Part shown: one piece after another, positions 35,031 to 43,419 of the stretch | Numbering within the stretch: position 1 is the first letter of the stretch | How the letters are laid out: every line of letters begins with the position of its first letter | Source: Gluconobacter sphaericus NBRC 12467 | GTDB lineage: Bacteria; Pseudomonadota; Alphaproteobacteria; Acetobacterales; Acetobacteraceae | DNA length: 64,000 bases | Direction of reading: 5' to 3' | Assembly: GCF_006539125.1 (NCBI RefSeq) | Contig: NZ_BJMK01000001.1 | Coordinates: 248,001 to 312,000, forward strand | Notes under the pieces: generated by a model | Databases searched by the model: none | What the model saw: only the letters and a program-made list of their open reading frames with translations | What the model was told of the DNA's origin: nothing | Program-made: the position numbers and the translations under genes

Positions 35031-36170
35031 TTACTTCAGGATGATCTCGACGCGACGGTTCTGCGGCTCGCGGGTGTTCGGGCCGGTCGGAACCAGCGGC
35101 TTGGACTCGCCGTAGCCGTGGATGTCGATGGCAGCAGCCGGCACACCGTCACGGATCAGCTCAGCCTTCACGCTGGAAGCGCGACGGTTGGACAGACCCA
35201 GGTTGTACTTCTCGCCGCGGGGACCCGGGTGAGCAGCAGAGTTATCCGTGTAGCCGTTGACTTCGATGCGCGTCGTCTGGACGTGCGTGGAAGCCTGGGC
35301 TGCCTGGGCGACGATCTCACGGGCGCGGCCCGTCAGGTCAGACTTGTCCCAGTCGAAGAACACGAGATACGTGCGGGCCGGGGTCGGAGCCGGCGGAACA
35401 ACAACCGGAGCCGGCGGCGGCGGCGGCGGAGCCGTGTCGAAGGCATAGCGCAGGCCCAGGATGAACTGGTGCGAGAAGCGCTGGTCGAAGTTCACGTTGC
35501 CCTTGTGCACGCCGGAAGCGTTGTAGGCCGTGGAATGATACGGACCGTTGACAAAGTCCTGACCGATGAAGCGGTATTCCGTCGTGATGGCCAGACCCGG
35601 AACGTTCGGGATGTCGTAGGCTGCACCGACGATGCCCTGGTACGCGAAGCTGCCCTGCGTGCCGCCCATGCGGTCAACAGCGCCGTTCACGTAGTTGGTC
35701 GTGGTCGGGTTGTAGTGCTGCCACAGATAGCCAGCGCCGACACCGACGAACGGCGTGACGGGGACGTTCAGGCCGAAGTTGGCGAGATCGATGTCATACA
35801 GCACGTTGACGAGGCCGCCATAAGCCTGGTCGGACCCGTGGGTCATGCCGTTAACAGCCGTCGGGCGACGGTGGTTGATCTGAGAGTAGTTGTACAGACC
35901 CTCGACTTCAACGCGCAGGCCGTTACCGAAGCCCCAGCCGAATGAACCGAAACCGGTGAAGCCGTCGTGGTGGCGGTAGCGGGAGCTCGAAGCAGCGTTG
36001 CTGCTCGTGCCGTCAGCCTGCGTTGTCGGCGAGAAGGAGCCGTGCTGCTGCTGAACCAGGTTGTAACCACCGCCAATGTTGACATAGGGGCCGGTGATCG
36101 TGCTGGCCATGGCAAGCGACGGTGCGGCGACCATCGACGTCATGGCAAGGAGTGCCGTGCGGAGACGCAT
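35031..36170 (-). CDS. OmpA-family outer membrane protein
   Basis: 379 residues. A signal peptide (about 1-22, ending AMA) precedes an eight-strand beta-barrel-like region (GPYVNIGGGYN, FGWGFGNGLRVEVEG, GVGAGYLWQHY, LALTTEYRF-type strands). A proline-rich linker (about 250-268) leads to the OmpA C-terminal peptidoglycan-binding domain (VNGYTDNSA, LGLSNRRASSVKAELI, NRRVEI). It probably ties the outer membrane to the wall. Two features suggest strong expression: a tetraloop terminator and a monocistronic layout. Confidence 0.93.
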   Translation of the reverse strand: MRLRTALLAMTSMVAAPSLAMASTITGPYVNIGGGYNLVQQQHGSFSPTTQADGTSSNAASSSRYRHHDGFTGFGSFGWGFGNGLRVEVEGLYNYSQINHRRPTAVNGMTHGSDQAYGGLVNVLYDIDLANFGLNVPVTPFVGVGAGYLWQHYNPTTTNYVNGAVDRMGGTQGSFAYQGIVGAAYDIPNVPGLAITTEYRFIGQDFVNGPYHSTAYNASGVHKGNVNFDQRFSHQFILGLRYAFDTAPPPPPPAPVVVPPAPTPARTYLVFFDWDKSDLTGRAREIVAQAAQASTHVQTTRIEVNGYTDNSAAHPGPRGEKYNLGLSNRRASSVKAELIRDGVPAAAIDIHGYGESKPLVPTGPNTREPQNRRVEIILK

Positions 36171-36486
36171 GTTTTCGTCCTCTTAGTGACTAACGTTCGA
36201 GCCGTTGGAAAATGCTTTCGCCAACGGACCCAGCGCGATGCATAAGCGCATATAGAGCGCAGAGTTCCCTGCGACAAAGCCAGTCAGGGTCTTCAGGCTC
36301 TACTCGGGGTAGGGGAGTGACATAAAAGCCACATTCCATTTCGCCCGCTTCACGATCTACGCCTCGCGTCTATGTTGCCTTAGCTCATGGTTCCAGCAGA
36401 AGCCAGAGGCTGGAGTAGAAATCAGCTATGCAAAAATGGAAGTAAAACAGTTATTTAGCTGCCATGTGACGGAATTTTAAGATTCC
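36171..36486. other. 316-base intergenic region between aroKB and the OmpA-like gene
   Basis: No coding frame, tRNA or repeat recognised. The part nearest the OmpA-like gene should hold its promoter and a leader of about 70 bases. Near 36391-36413 there is a TCCAGC/GCTGGA hairpin. A weak 5-base stem (GGAAT/ATTCC, 36471-36486) lies just past the aroKB stop and may end that transcript. Confidence 0.5.
36250..36277 (-). promoter_or_regulatory. Possible promoter of the OmpA-like gene
   Basis: On the minus strand TTGTCG (36277-36272) and CTATAT (36255-36250) are separated by 16 bases, about 80 bases before the start codon. It matches sigma-70 boxes moderately well. Confidence 0.38.
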
Positions 36487-38178
36487 TCACGGGCGGCAGC
36501 CTTCGCGGATGAGTAGATTACGCACTATTTCTGAAGAAATATCACGGGTTGTGAAGGCCTTCCCGATCCCGCGCAGCAGAACGAAGGCAACCTTCCCATC
36601 CTGCATTTTTTTGTCCCGAGTCATGTGGCGCAGAAGCGTATCGGCGGAGAACGACTCCCGGAACCAGTCAAAACTCACCGGCATGTCGAGACTGCGCAGA
36701 TGACAGTCCAGTCGGTGCAGGTCTTCGACTGGCGCGTAACCAAGTTCCACAGATAGGGTCATGGCCAGATGAATCCCGATCGAGACCCCTTCGCCGTGGA
36801 GCAGGCGTCCGTCATATCCCAGTTCTGCTTCCAAAGCGTGCCCGAACGTATGTCCCAGATTGAGCAGCGCCCGGCCGCCGACAGAAGCTTGTTCTTTTTC
36901 ATCTGCCACCACGACCGCTGCCTTGAAGGCGCAGGCCCGACGCACAGCCTCTGCTAGAGCCGCAGGATCGCCGTCCAGCACTGCGTGTCCATGTGCTTCG
37001 CACCAGGCGAACAGCTCCGGATCGGCAATGAGGCCGGATTTGACGATTTCGGCATATCCTGCAATCCGCTGGCGACGGGGCAGGGTCGCCAGCGCGGAGC
37101 TGTCGGCGAGAACTGCGATGGGCTGATGGAACGCCCCGATCAGGTTCTTGCCTGCCGCGGCATTGATGCCTGTTTTGCCGCCGACGCTGCTGTCCACTTG
37201 CGAAAGAAGTGTGGTCGGGATCTGTACGAAGGGCAGTCCACGCAGGGCTGTCGCTGCGACAAAGCCGGCCAGATCGCCCACGACGCCACCACCTAGGGCG
37301 ACAATGGTTGTCTTGCGCTCGATGCCTGTGGATAGAAGCTGGTTCATGACATCGCCGTAGCAGGCGAGGGACTTGCTTTCCTCGCCGCCTGAAACCGAAA
37401 TCACATCCGCGCGGATGCCGGTGTCCTCGAACGATGCCAGAAGTCGCGGCAGATGCAGTTCAGCCACGGTTGCATCTGTAATAACGACGACGCGCTTTTG
37501 GGGCAGGTGCGCGGCCAGCCGGGCGCCTGCCTGAGAAATGAGATCCGGTCCAATCAGCACATCATAATTATGATGGCTGAGCGACACGTGAACTGTCTCT
37601 GGCCTACGATATTCTTCCAGGACTTCCCGTACGCGCTGCACGCCCTGTTCCACTGTATCATCTCCACAATCGATAATGATGTCCGCCTCGGCGTAGACGG
37701 GGTAACGCAGCCCGACCAGCCGCTCCAGCACCTCATCCGGGCGTCCCTGCGCCAGAAGCGGACGTCCCGTACGTCCGGCAACCCGCTTGACGAGGACATG
37801 CACCGGGGCACGCAGCCAGACCGAAACCGCATGACGGCGGACCAGATGGCGCGTCTGGGCATCCATCCAGGCCCCACCGCCCGTTGCAAGGATGCAGGGT
37901 GGGCCGTCGAGGAGTCGCTGGATGACGCGGCGTTCGCCGTCCCGGAACGATGCCTCGCCATGGCGGGCGAAGATTTCGGGAATCGAACAGCCAGCCGCTC
38001 TTTCGATCTCGATATCGGCATCCACGAACGGCAGCCCGCAGATTTGGGCAAGGCGCCGTCCGATGGTGGTTTTGCCGGCCCCCATCATTCCAACGAGCAC
38101 AACCGTGCGTGACGGTATGCCATCGGGTGAGAAAAAGGGTTCCGGCTTGGCTGAAAGGGGGAAAGGCAGGCGTGACAT
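36487..38178 (-). CDS. aroKB: Shikimate kinase / 3-dehydroquinate synthase fusion (AroK-AroB)
   Basis: 563 residues in one frame. Residues about 20-190 are shikimate kinase: Walker A GMMGAGKTT (30-38), FVDADIEIE, and FRDGERRVI. Residues about 195-563 are dehydroquinate synthase: GGGVVGDLAGFVA, DSSVGGKTGIN, and the zinc-site segments EIVKSGLIAD, LNLGHTFGHALE and LHGEGVSIG. Both active sites look intact. The fused enzyme would do steps two and five of the shikimate pathway. In most bacteria aroK and aroB are separate adjacent genes. No stop or frameshift separates the domains here. Confidence 0.96.
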   Translation of the reverse strand: MSRLPFPLSAKPEPFFSPDGIPSRTVVLVGMMGAGKTTIGRRLAQICGLPFVDADIEIERAAGCSIPEIFARHGEASFRDGERRVIQRLLDGPPCILATGGGAWMDAQTRHLVRRHAVSVWLRAPVHVLVKRVAGRTGRPLLAQGRPDEVLERLVGLRYPVYAEADIIIDCGDDTVEQGVQRVREVLEEYRRPETVHVSLSHHNYDVLIGPDLISQAGARLAAHLPQKRVVVITDATVAELHLPRLLASFEDTGIRADVISVSGGEESKSLACYGDVMNQLLSTGIERKTTIVALGGGVVGDLAGFVAATALRGLPFVQIPTTLLSQVDSSVGGKTGINAAAGKNLIGAFHQPIAVLADSSALATLPRRQRIAGYAEIVKSGLIADPELFAWCEAHGHAVLDGDPAALAEAVRRACAFKAAVVVADEKEQASVGGRALLNLGHTFGHALEAELGYDGRLLHGEGVSIGIHLAMTLSVELGYAPVEDLHRLDCHLRSLDMPVSFDWFRESFSADTLLRHMTRDKKMQDGKVAFVLLRGIGKAFTTRDISSEIVRNLLIREGCRP

Positions 38179-38238
38179 GCCCTGCTACCTATCATAGGAG
38201 AAGGAGCACGTCCTGCCTTCACTTCGAGACCTTTTCCA

Positions 38239-38613
38239 ATGGCAAATCTTGATCGTTCCCTTTTCCGCCTGCCGATGATCGGTGGGGCTGTTGCTGTCCT
38301 TCTTGTTCTGGGCGCCGGCGGAGCGTTTCTGCGTCTGGGCATGACCGCCACCCCACCTGCCCAGACCATGGTCCACAAGGATCTGCCCGGAGGCGCGTTC
38401 GCAGCTTCCTCCGCTCCGCAGGCTGCGCTCCCCGCTATGCCGCCTGTGCCAGCAACCGGACCGATGCCTGCAGCTCAGCCGGCTCCGGCTTCTGCTCCCG
38501 TCGCGGCTGCCCCCGTTGCCCAGCTGACGCCTTCCACGCCGCTGCCGACGATGCCGGCTCCCAAGGCATCGCCAGCCCAGCCCGCACCTGTCGCTCCGCT
38601 TCCTGCGCACTGA
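38239..38613 (+). CDS. Single-pass membrane protein with Pro/Ala-rich tail
   Basis: 124 residues. One hydrophobic helix at about residues 12-34 (PMIGGAVAVLLVLGAGGAFL) follows a short basic N-terminus. The rest is almost only Pro, Ala, Met, Ser, Thr and Val, so it is probably an extended periplasmic tail. It is 10 bases upstream of xerD and divergent from aroKB. No function is recognisable. Low-complexity proteins of this sort can be spacers in envelope complexes. Confidence 0.65.
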   Translation: MANLDRSLFRLPMIGGAVAVLLVLGAGGAFLRLGMTATPPAQTMVHKDLPGGAFAASSAPQAALPAMPPVPATGPMPAAQPAPASAPVAAAPVAQLTPSTPLPTMPAPKASPAQPAPVAPLPAH

Positions 38614-38623
38614 TCCGCTCTTC

Positions 38624-39559
38624 ATGGCGCGCGACAGTGACGCCCAGGTAGAGAACAGGCATGTCGAGGCTTTTCTGGAGATGCTTGCCGCCGAGCGCGG
38701 CGCGGCGCTGAAAACCCGTCAGGCCTACGCCTCTGACCTTGCCGATTTCGCAACACACTGCGCGCCGCTCTCCCTTTTTGAAGCCCGGGGAGAGGAGGTC
38801 CGGTCCTATCTTGCGGAACTCTCCCGTGCTGGACTGGCGGCGCGGACAGCGGCCCGGCGTCTCTCCTGCCTGCGCCAGTTCTATCGTTTTCTGATGCTCG
38901 AGTCGGTACGCGAGGACGATCCAACTGAGCGCCAGCAGGCCCCCCGAATAACGTCCTCTCTTCCCAGGCCGCTGGATGAAGACGAAATCCGCCTCTTGCT
39001 GGAAATCGGTACGCGCGGACATGAAAATGAGCGCCGGGATATCGTCTCCCGCGCGGCGCTGGAGTTGCTCTATACGACTGGCCTGCGCATTTCCGAACTG
39101 CTGGCTTTGCCGGCAACCTGCGTGCTTGTCCGTGGACCTATGCTGCTGGTTCGTGGGAAAGGCGGGCGCGAACGACTGGTGCCTTTGTCCCAGAGTGCGC
39201 GGGAGGCGGCGGATCAACTCGTGCATTTCGATCGCGATCTCTGCAGTCCTTGGCTTTTTCCCGGACGCAATCCGCAGAAACATCTGACACGGCAGGGATT
39301 CGACAAGATCCTGCTCGCCTGCGCCCTGAAAGCCGGGCTGGACCCTGACCGTGTCAGCCCCCACGTCCTGAGGCACTCCTTCGCCAGCCATCTTCTGGCG
39401 CACGGGGCCGATCTGAGGGCGCTTCAGATGCTGCTGGGGCATGCGGATATCGCCACAACCCAGATATATACGCAGGTCATGTCCGAACGCCTGCAACAGG
39501 CCGTGGCGATGCATCATCCGCTGGCGCAGAAAGCAGTGCCCCCGATCGACGCGGACTGA
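38624..39559 (+). CDS. xerD: Tyrosine recombinase XerD-like
   Basis: 311 residues. N-terminal SAM-like core-binding domain (about 10-100) and a catalytic domain with all six residues: Arg155 (TTGLRISELL), Lys179, His247, Arg250 (PHVLRHSF), His273 (LGHADIATT) and Tyr282 (TQIYT). It resolves chromosome dimers at dif with a partner XerC. The length and the LGHADIATTQIY ending favour XerD, though XerC versus XerD cannot be settled without comparison. It lies upstream of accA. Confidence 0.88.
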   Translation: MARDSDAQVENRHVEAFLEMLAAERGAALKTRQAYASDLADFATHCAPLSLFEARGEEVRSYLAELSRAGLAARTAARRLSCLRQFYRFLMLESVREDDPTERQQAPRITSSLPRPLDEDEIRLLLEIGTRGHENERRDIVSRAALELLYTTGLRISELLALPATCVLVRGPMLLVRGKGGRERLVPLSQSAREAADQLVHFDRDLCSPWLFPGRNPQKHLTRQGFDKILLACALKAGLDPDRVSPHVLRHSFASHLLAHGADLRALQMLLGHADIATTQIYTQVMSERLQQAVAMHHPLAQKAVPPIDAD

Positions 39560-39622
39560 ACAGATCATTCCACATGTCGGAGGGACTGTTTCCGGACGCG
39601 CAGGCGTGCTATCCGGCTGGCC

Positions 39623-40597
39623 ATGCGCCAATTCCTAGATTTCGAGAAGTCGGTCGCCGAACTCGAGACCAAGATCGACGAACTCCGCCAGATGGGCAGC
39701 CAGGGCAAGGACTCCGGCACCAGCGGCATTAATATCGATGACGAGATTGCCCGTCTGTCTGAAAAGGCCGACAAGCAGCTCCGCTCGACCTATGCCAAGT
39801 TGACGCCGCTGCAAAAAGTGCAGGTGGCCCGTCACGCCCAGCGCCCCAAGGCGCTGGACTACGTTCGTCTGTTGACCACGGATTATACGCCGCTGGCCGG
39901 TGACCGCGCCTTCGGTGACGATAACGCCATGATCGGTGGCCTGGCCCGTTTTCGTGGCGAGCCGGTTGTTGTTGTCGGAACTGAGCGTGGTCACGACACC
40001 GAAACGCGCCTGAAGCACAATTTCGGCATGGCCCGTCCCGAGGGTTATCGTAAGGCGCAGCGCCTGATCGAAATGGCCGGACGTTTTGGACTGCCGGTCC
40101 TGAGCTTCATCGACACCGCCGGCGCGTGGCCGGGAATCGATGCCGAAGCGCGCGGACAGGCTCAGGCTATCGCGAAGTCGATCGATGTCTGCCTCAAGGC
40201 TCCCGTGCCGCTGATCGTGACCGTGATCGGCGAGGGCGGTTCTGGCGGTGCCATTGCCATCGGCGCGGGCGACCGCATCCTGATGCTCGAGCACTCGATC
40301 TATTCCGTGATTTCGCCAGAAGCAGCGGCGTCCATCCTGTGGCGCGATCCGAAGCTGGCTCCGGCTGCAGCGGAAGCCCTCAAGCTGACGGCACAGGACC
40401 TTCAATCCCTTGGTGTAATCGACCGTATCATTCCAGAGCCCCTCGGTGGCGCCCAGCGTGCTCCGGAAGAAGCTGTCAAGGCGGTCGGGAATGCGATTGC
40501 TGACGAGCTCGTTTCCCTTCAGGGTCTCACCGGACCGGCACTGATCCAGAAACGCCGGGACAAGTTCCTCTCCATGACCCGCGCCCCTCTGCATTGA
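39623..40597 (+). CDS. accA: Acetyl-CoA carboxylase carboxyltransferase subunit alpha
   Basis: 324 residues. First step of fatty acid synthesis, with AccD making the carboxyltransferase. FLDFEKSVAELETKIDELR at the start is the N-terminal helix. TERGHDTETRLKHNFGMARPEGYRKA, FIDTAGAWPG and GEGGSGGAIAIGAGDRIL are conserved. The carbonic anhydrase at 31 kb could supply bicarbonate. A terminator follows the stop. Confidence 0.98.
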   Translation: MRQFLDFEKSVAELETKIDELRQMGSQGKDSGTSGINIDDEIARLSEKADKQLRSTYAKLTPLQKVQVARHAQRPKALDYVRLLTTDYTPLAGDRAFGDDNAMIGGLARFRGEPVVVVGTERGHDTETRLKHNFGMARPEGYRKAQRLIEMAGRFGLPVLSFIDTAGAWPGIDAEARGQAQAIAKSIDVCLKAPVPLIVTVIGEGGSGGAIAIGAGDRILMLEHSIYSVISPEAAASILWRDPKLAPAAAEALKLTAQDLQSLGVIDRIIPEPLGGAQRAPEEAVKAVGNAIADELVSLQGLTGPALIQKRRDKFLSMTRAPLH

Positions 40598-40608
40598 GGA
40601 AGCCTTCA

Positions 40609-40643
40609 AAAGCCGCTGCTTCCCTGCAGCGGCTTTGTTTTTT
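40609..40643 (+). terminator. Rho-independent terminator of accA
   Basis: Eleven-base perfect stem AAAGCCGCTGC (40609-40619) and GCAGCGGCTTT (40626-40636), 6-base loop, then GTTTTTT. It lies between the convergent accA and the CinA-like gene. Confidence 0.93.
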
Positions 40644-41413
40644 CAGGCTGGTTGCTTGTGCGCCGCTTCACCGGCCAGTGGCTCGCGTCCATGCGCCATG
40701 ATGAGATCATGCAGCGCCAGGGCCGCTTTCTCGACTAGACCCGCTTCATAGCCCTTGGCGACTAGTGCCACGCCGCTTGCGCCATCAGTCAGATGGTAGG
40801 GATAGGACCCGAGATCGACCGTCGGGAATGTTCTCTGCAGCGTCGCCAGATCGGCGGCAAAATCGCCTTCCTTCAGGCCTGCGGCGTGCCAGCTGGCGGA
40901 AACGAGCGGTGCGCCCTTTTCCAGCTGCGGCACTAGCCACGCGACCATTGATGCAAAAATCGACGGTACGCCGGCCATGACATGGACGTTGCCGATACTA
41001 AAGCCGGGCGCCACTGATACCGTGTTAAGAATCGGCGTGGAGCCCTTCGGCAGATAGGCCATGCGCTGGCGGGCTGCGTTGAACCGGTCCGCACCTAGCG
41101 CGGCTTCCAGCAGTTGGAAGCTTTCCTCATGCCGGGCCAGCGGTGCTCCCATCGCGGTTGCGACGCATTCGGCCGTGATGTCGTCATGCGTGGGGCCGAT
41201 GCCGCCTGACGTGAAAACGAGATCGAATGCCGCGCTGCATTCGCGGAGCGTTCGCACGATCCGCTCTTCGATGTCCGGAATGACCCGTACTTCCATGAGC
41301 CGGATGCCCTGCGCATTGAGCGCCTGGGCCAGAACCCGGGTATTGGCGTCTTGTGTGCGCCCCGAGAGGATCTCGTTGCCGATGACGAGAAAACACGCAG
41401 TTTTTTGAAGCAT
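40643..41413 (-). CDS. CinA N-terminal-type molybdopterin-binding domain protein
   Basis: 257 residues from ATG 41413 (AGGAG 10 bases upstream). FLVIGNEILSGRTQDANT, TSGGIGPTHDDIT and MAGVPSIFASM are the MoCF/MogA-like signature of the CinA N-terminal domain. The C-terminal nicotinamide-nucleotide deamidase domain of full CinA (~400 residues) is absent, as in many alphaproteobacteria where it is a separate gene. The likely role is nucleotide or ADP-ribose hydrolysis. Competence involvement is not implied. Confidence 0.87.
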   Translation of the reverse strand: MLQKTACFLVIGNEILSGRTQDANTRVLAQALNAQGIRLMEVRVIPDIEERIVRTLRECSAAFDLVFTSGGIGPTHDDITAECVATAMGAPLARHEESFQLLEAALGADRFNAARQRMAYLPKGSTPILNTVSVAPGFSIGNVHVMAGVPSIFASMVAWLVPQLEKGAPLVSASWHAAGLKEGDFAADLATLQRTFPTVDLGSYPYHLTDGASGVALVAKGYEAGLVEKAALALHDLIMAHGREPLAGEAAHKQPA

Positions 41414-41515
41414 CTGTCGTCCGCTCCTGATAGTCTTCAGCACAGAACGTAACGGCTCCCCTCGCGTTGTCGAGGACAAACCCGCTCTGGAATTTCGTTT
41501 TCATCAGGAGGAACC

Positions 41516-42409
41516 ATGACCAGCATCATGCTTTACCAGCCCGAATGCATTCTCGATCTGCGAACGACGCTTGGGGAGGGGCCTGTCTGGATTGAGGGTG
41601 AAAAAAGCCTGTATTTCGTGGATATCCCCGAAGCGAAGATCCATCGCTTTACACCCGCCAGCGGTGCCCATCAGACATGGTCCGCGCCGGACCGCGTGGC
41701 GTTCCTGCTTCCAGTCGCGGACGGAACATTCCTGGCCGGGATGCCGGACGGGCTGCGCCGCTTCGACCCGCGTAACGGCAGCTTCTCCGAGCATACGATC
41801 GTGGAAGCCGAAAAGCCCCGCAACCGGCTCAATGACGGCTGTGTCGATCCGCAGGGGCGCGTCTGGTTCGGTACGATGGACGATGGTGAGGAAAATCCCT
41901 CCGGCTCAATCTATCGCGTCGTTCACGACGGCAAGGGGCTGAACATCACCCATCACGACGAAGGCTATACCGTCTCCAACGGTCCCGCCGTCTCTCCGTG
42001 CGGCAAGGTGCTGTATGTCTGCGATAGCCCGGAGCAGACGATCTACGCCTTCGATATCAAAGCAGATGGCGATCTCGCCAATGAGCGTGTCTTCGCCCGA
42101 CTGGAGCATGGCTACCCCGACGGGATCGTGACCGACAGTGAAGGGACCATCTGGTGTGGAGCCTGGGGTGGTGGGCGTGTGGCGCGTTTCAAGCCGGATG
42201 GTACGGAACTGCCGCCGATTCCCATGTCCGCCACGAATGTCACGAAAGTCGCTTTCGGTGGCGATGACCTGAAAACAGTTTTCGTGACGACGGCGCGCAA
42301 GGGACTGGACGCAGAGACGTTGGCGAAAGAGCCGCAGTCCGGCTCCTTGTTCACCTTCCGCACGGATGTCGCGGGTGTTCCGCAGCAGGTGTTCCGCCTG
42401 AACGGCTGA
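41516..42409 (+). CDS. SMP-30/gluconolactonase-family protein
   Basis: 297 residues, six-bladed beta-propeller lactonase. LGEGPVW carries the metal-binding Glu. NRLNDGCVDPQGRVWFGTMD, YTVSNGPAVSP and YVCDSPEQTIYAFD hold the other divalent-metal residues. It should hydrolyse aldonolactones such as gluconolactone, or a related sugar lactone. This suits an acetic acid bacterium that oxidises sugars, but there is no dehydrogenase next to it and no signal peptide, so it is cytoplasmic. AGGAGG lies just upstream of ATG 41516. Confidence 0.9.
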   Translation: MTSIMLYQPECILDLRTTLGEGPVWIEGEKSLYFVDIPEAKIHRFTPASGAHQTWSAPDRVAFLLPVADGTFLAGMPDGLRRFDPRNGSFSEHTIVEAEKPRNRLNDGCVDPQGRVWFGTMDDGEENPSGSIYRVVHDGKGLNITHHDEGYTVSNGPAVSPCGKVLYVCDSPEQTIYAFDIKADGDLANERVFARLEHGYPDGIVTDSEGTIWCGAWGGGRVARFKPDGTELPPIPMSATNVTKVAFGGDDLKTVFVTTARKGLDAETLAKEPQSGSLFTFRTDVAGVPQQVFRLNG

Positions 42410-42410
42410 C

Positions 42411-43418
42411 CTAGCCCAGAAGTTCCTGCAGAAGCGGGATCAGGGGAAGGTCAGGATCGGGCATGGCATAGCGGCCGAGATCGGCGGCCGCGACCCATTC
42501 CAGCGTCTGGCCTTCGCGCGGGGTGGGAACACCCCGCCAGCGTCGCACCACGTAAAGCGGCATCAGCAGATGAAACGGCCCGGCGTTTTCGCTAACGAAG
42601 GTGAAGGGCGCCAGACAGGCCCCCGTCAGATCCAGCCCCAGTTCCTCGCGCATTTCCCGAATCAGCGCCTGCTCAGGTGTTTCGTCGCGCTCGACCTTGC
42701 CACCGGGGAACTCCCAAAGTCCCGCAAGACGCTTCCCTTCCGGACGCCTGGCAAGAAGGATCCGTCCTTGAGCATCAAGCAGGGCAGCCGCCACGACCAG
42801 CAATGTCCGGGGTTTTGGCCGTTCTGCGACGACTGAAATGGCCTCAGCGGGAGGGGGAGCTGGCGCCTCGACTGGCTCCAGCGTCTTTGTGAGAAACGTT
42901 GAGCGCGGCAGCTCGAACAGATCGATCGGGCAGTCCTGCCCGCGCGAGACGAAACGTCGGCTGGATGTTCCCGTCTTCACAAAGCCGAGTTTTCCTAGAA
43001 CTGCCGCTGATGCGACATTGTCCTGTGCGGCGTCGGCCGTGATTCTCTCCAGTTGCAGAACCGTTAGGCCCCATTCCACGACGCGCTGACCCGCCAGCGT
43101 GGTTAGACCCTGTCCCCACGCCGTCGGGGCCAGCCAGTATCCGAGCGACCCTGAACGCCGGTCATTAGACAGTACCAGCGCGATTGCGCCCAGCAGGGCT
43201 CCGTCGCGGGTGATGGCGAAGTGATGTGCGATGCCCTGGGCGCTGTCGCGGCGAGTGGAGTCGATCCACTGCTCCGCCAGTTCGCGGGGATAGGGGAAGG
43301 GCAGACGACTGAGCATCCGCACGACGCTCCAGTCATTGATGAGACGATGGATTGCCGGAGCGTCACCTGGCTGCAGGGAGCGCAGAACCAGTTCCCCTGC
43401 CTTGAGTTCTGGTGTCAT
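42411..43418 (-). CDS. GNAT acetyltransferase / MutT Nudix fusion
   Basis: 335 residues from ATG 43418. Residues about 9-172 form a GNAT domain of the RimJ/RimL type ([43 protein letters not shown]). A Pro/Ala linker (about 180-200) joins a MutT-type Nudix domain (205-335). Its canonical box runs from Gly240 to Leu262 with REMREELGL. The Nudix part resembles 8-oxo-dGTPase (GLWEFPGGK). One polypeptide may thus both acetylate an unknown substrate and clean the nucleotide pool. The frame extends upstream to 43625, but that opposes the Rieske gene and is spurious. Confidence 0.9.
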   Translation of the reverse strand: MTPELKAGELVLRSLQPGDAPAIHRLINDWSVVRMLSRLPFPYPRELAEQWIDSTRRDSAQGIAHHFAITRDGALLGAIALVLSNDRRSGSLGYWLAPTAWGQGLTTLAGQRVVEWGLTVLQLERITADAAQDNVASAAVLGKLGFVKTGTSSRRFVSRGQDCPIDLFELPRSTFLTKTLEPVEAPAPPPAEAISVVAERPKPRTLLVVAAALLDAQGRILLARRPEGKRLAGLWEFPGGKVERDETPEQALIREMREELGLDLTGACLAPFTFVSENAGPFHLLMPLYVVRRWRGVPTPREGQTLEWVAAADLGRYAMPDPDLPLIPLLQELLG

Positions 43419-43419
43419 G

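Noticed and set aside
35022-35945. A 307-codon plus-strand frame opposite the OmpA-like gene
   Set aside because: Composition is a mirror of the OmpA-like reading frame, rich in Arg and Val without structure; the real gene has a signal peptide and an OmpA domain.
39635-40609. A 324-codon minus-strand frame across accA
   Set aside because: It is a shadow of accA, whose family motifs are unmistakable.
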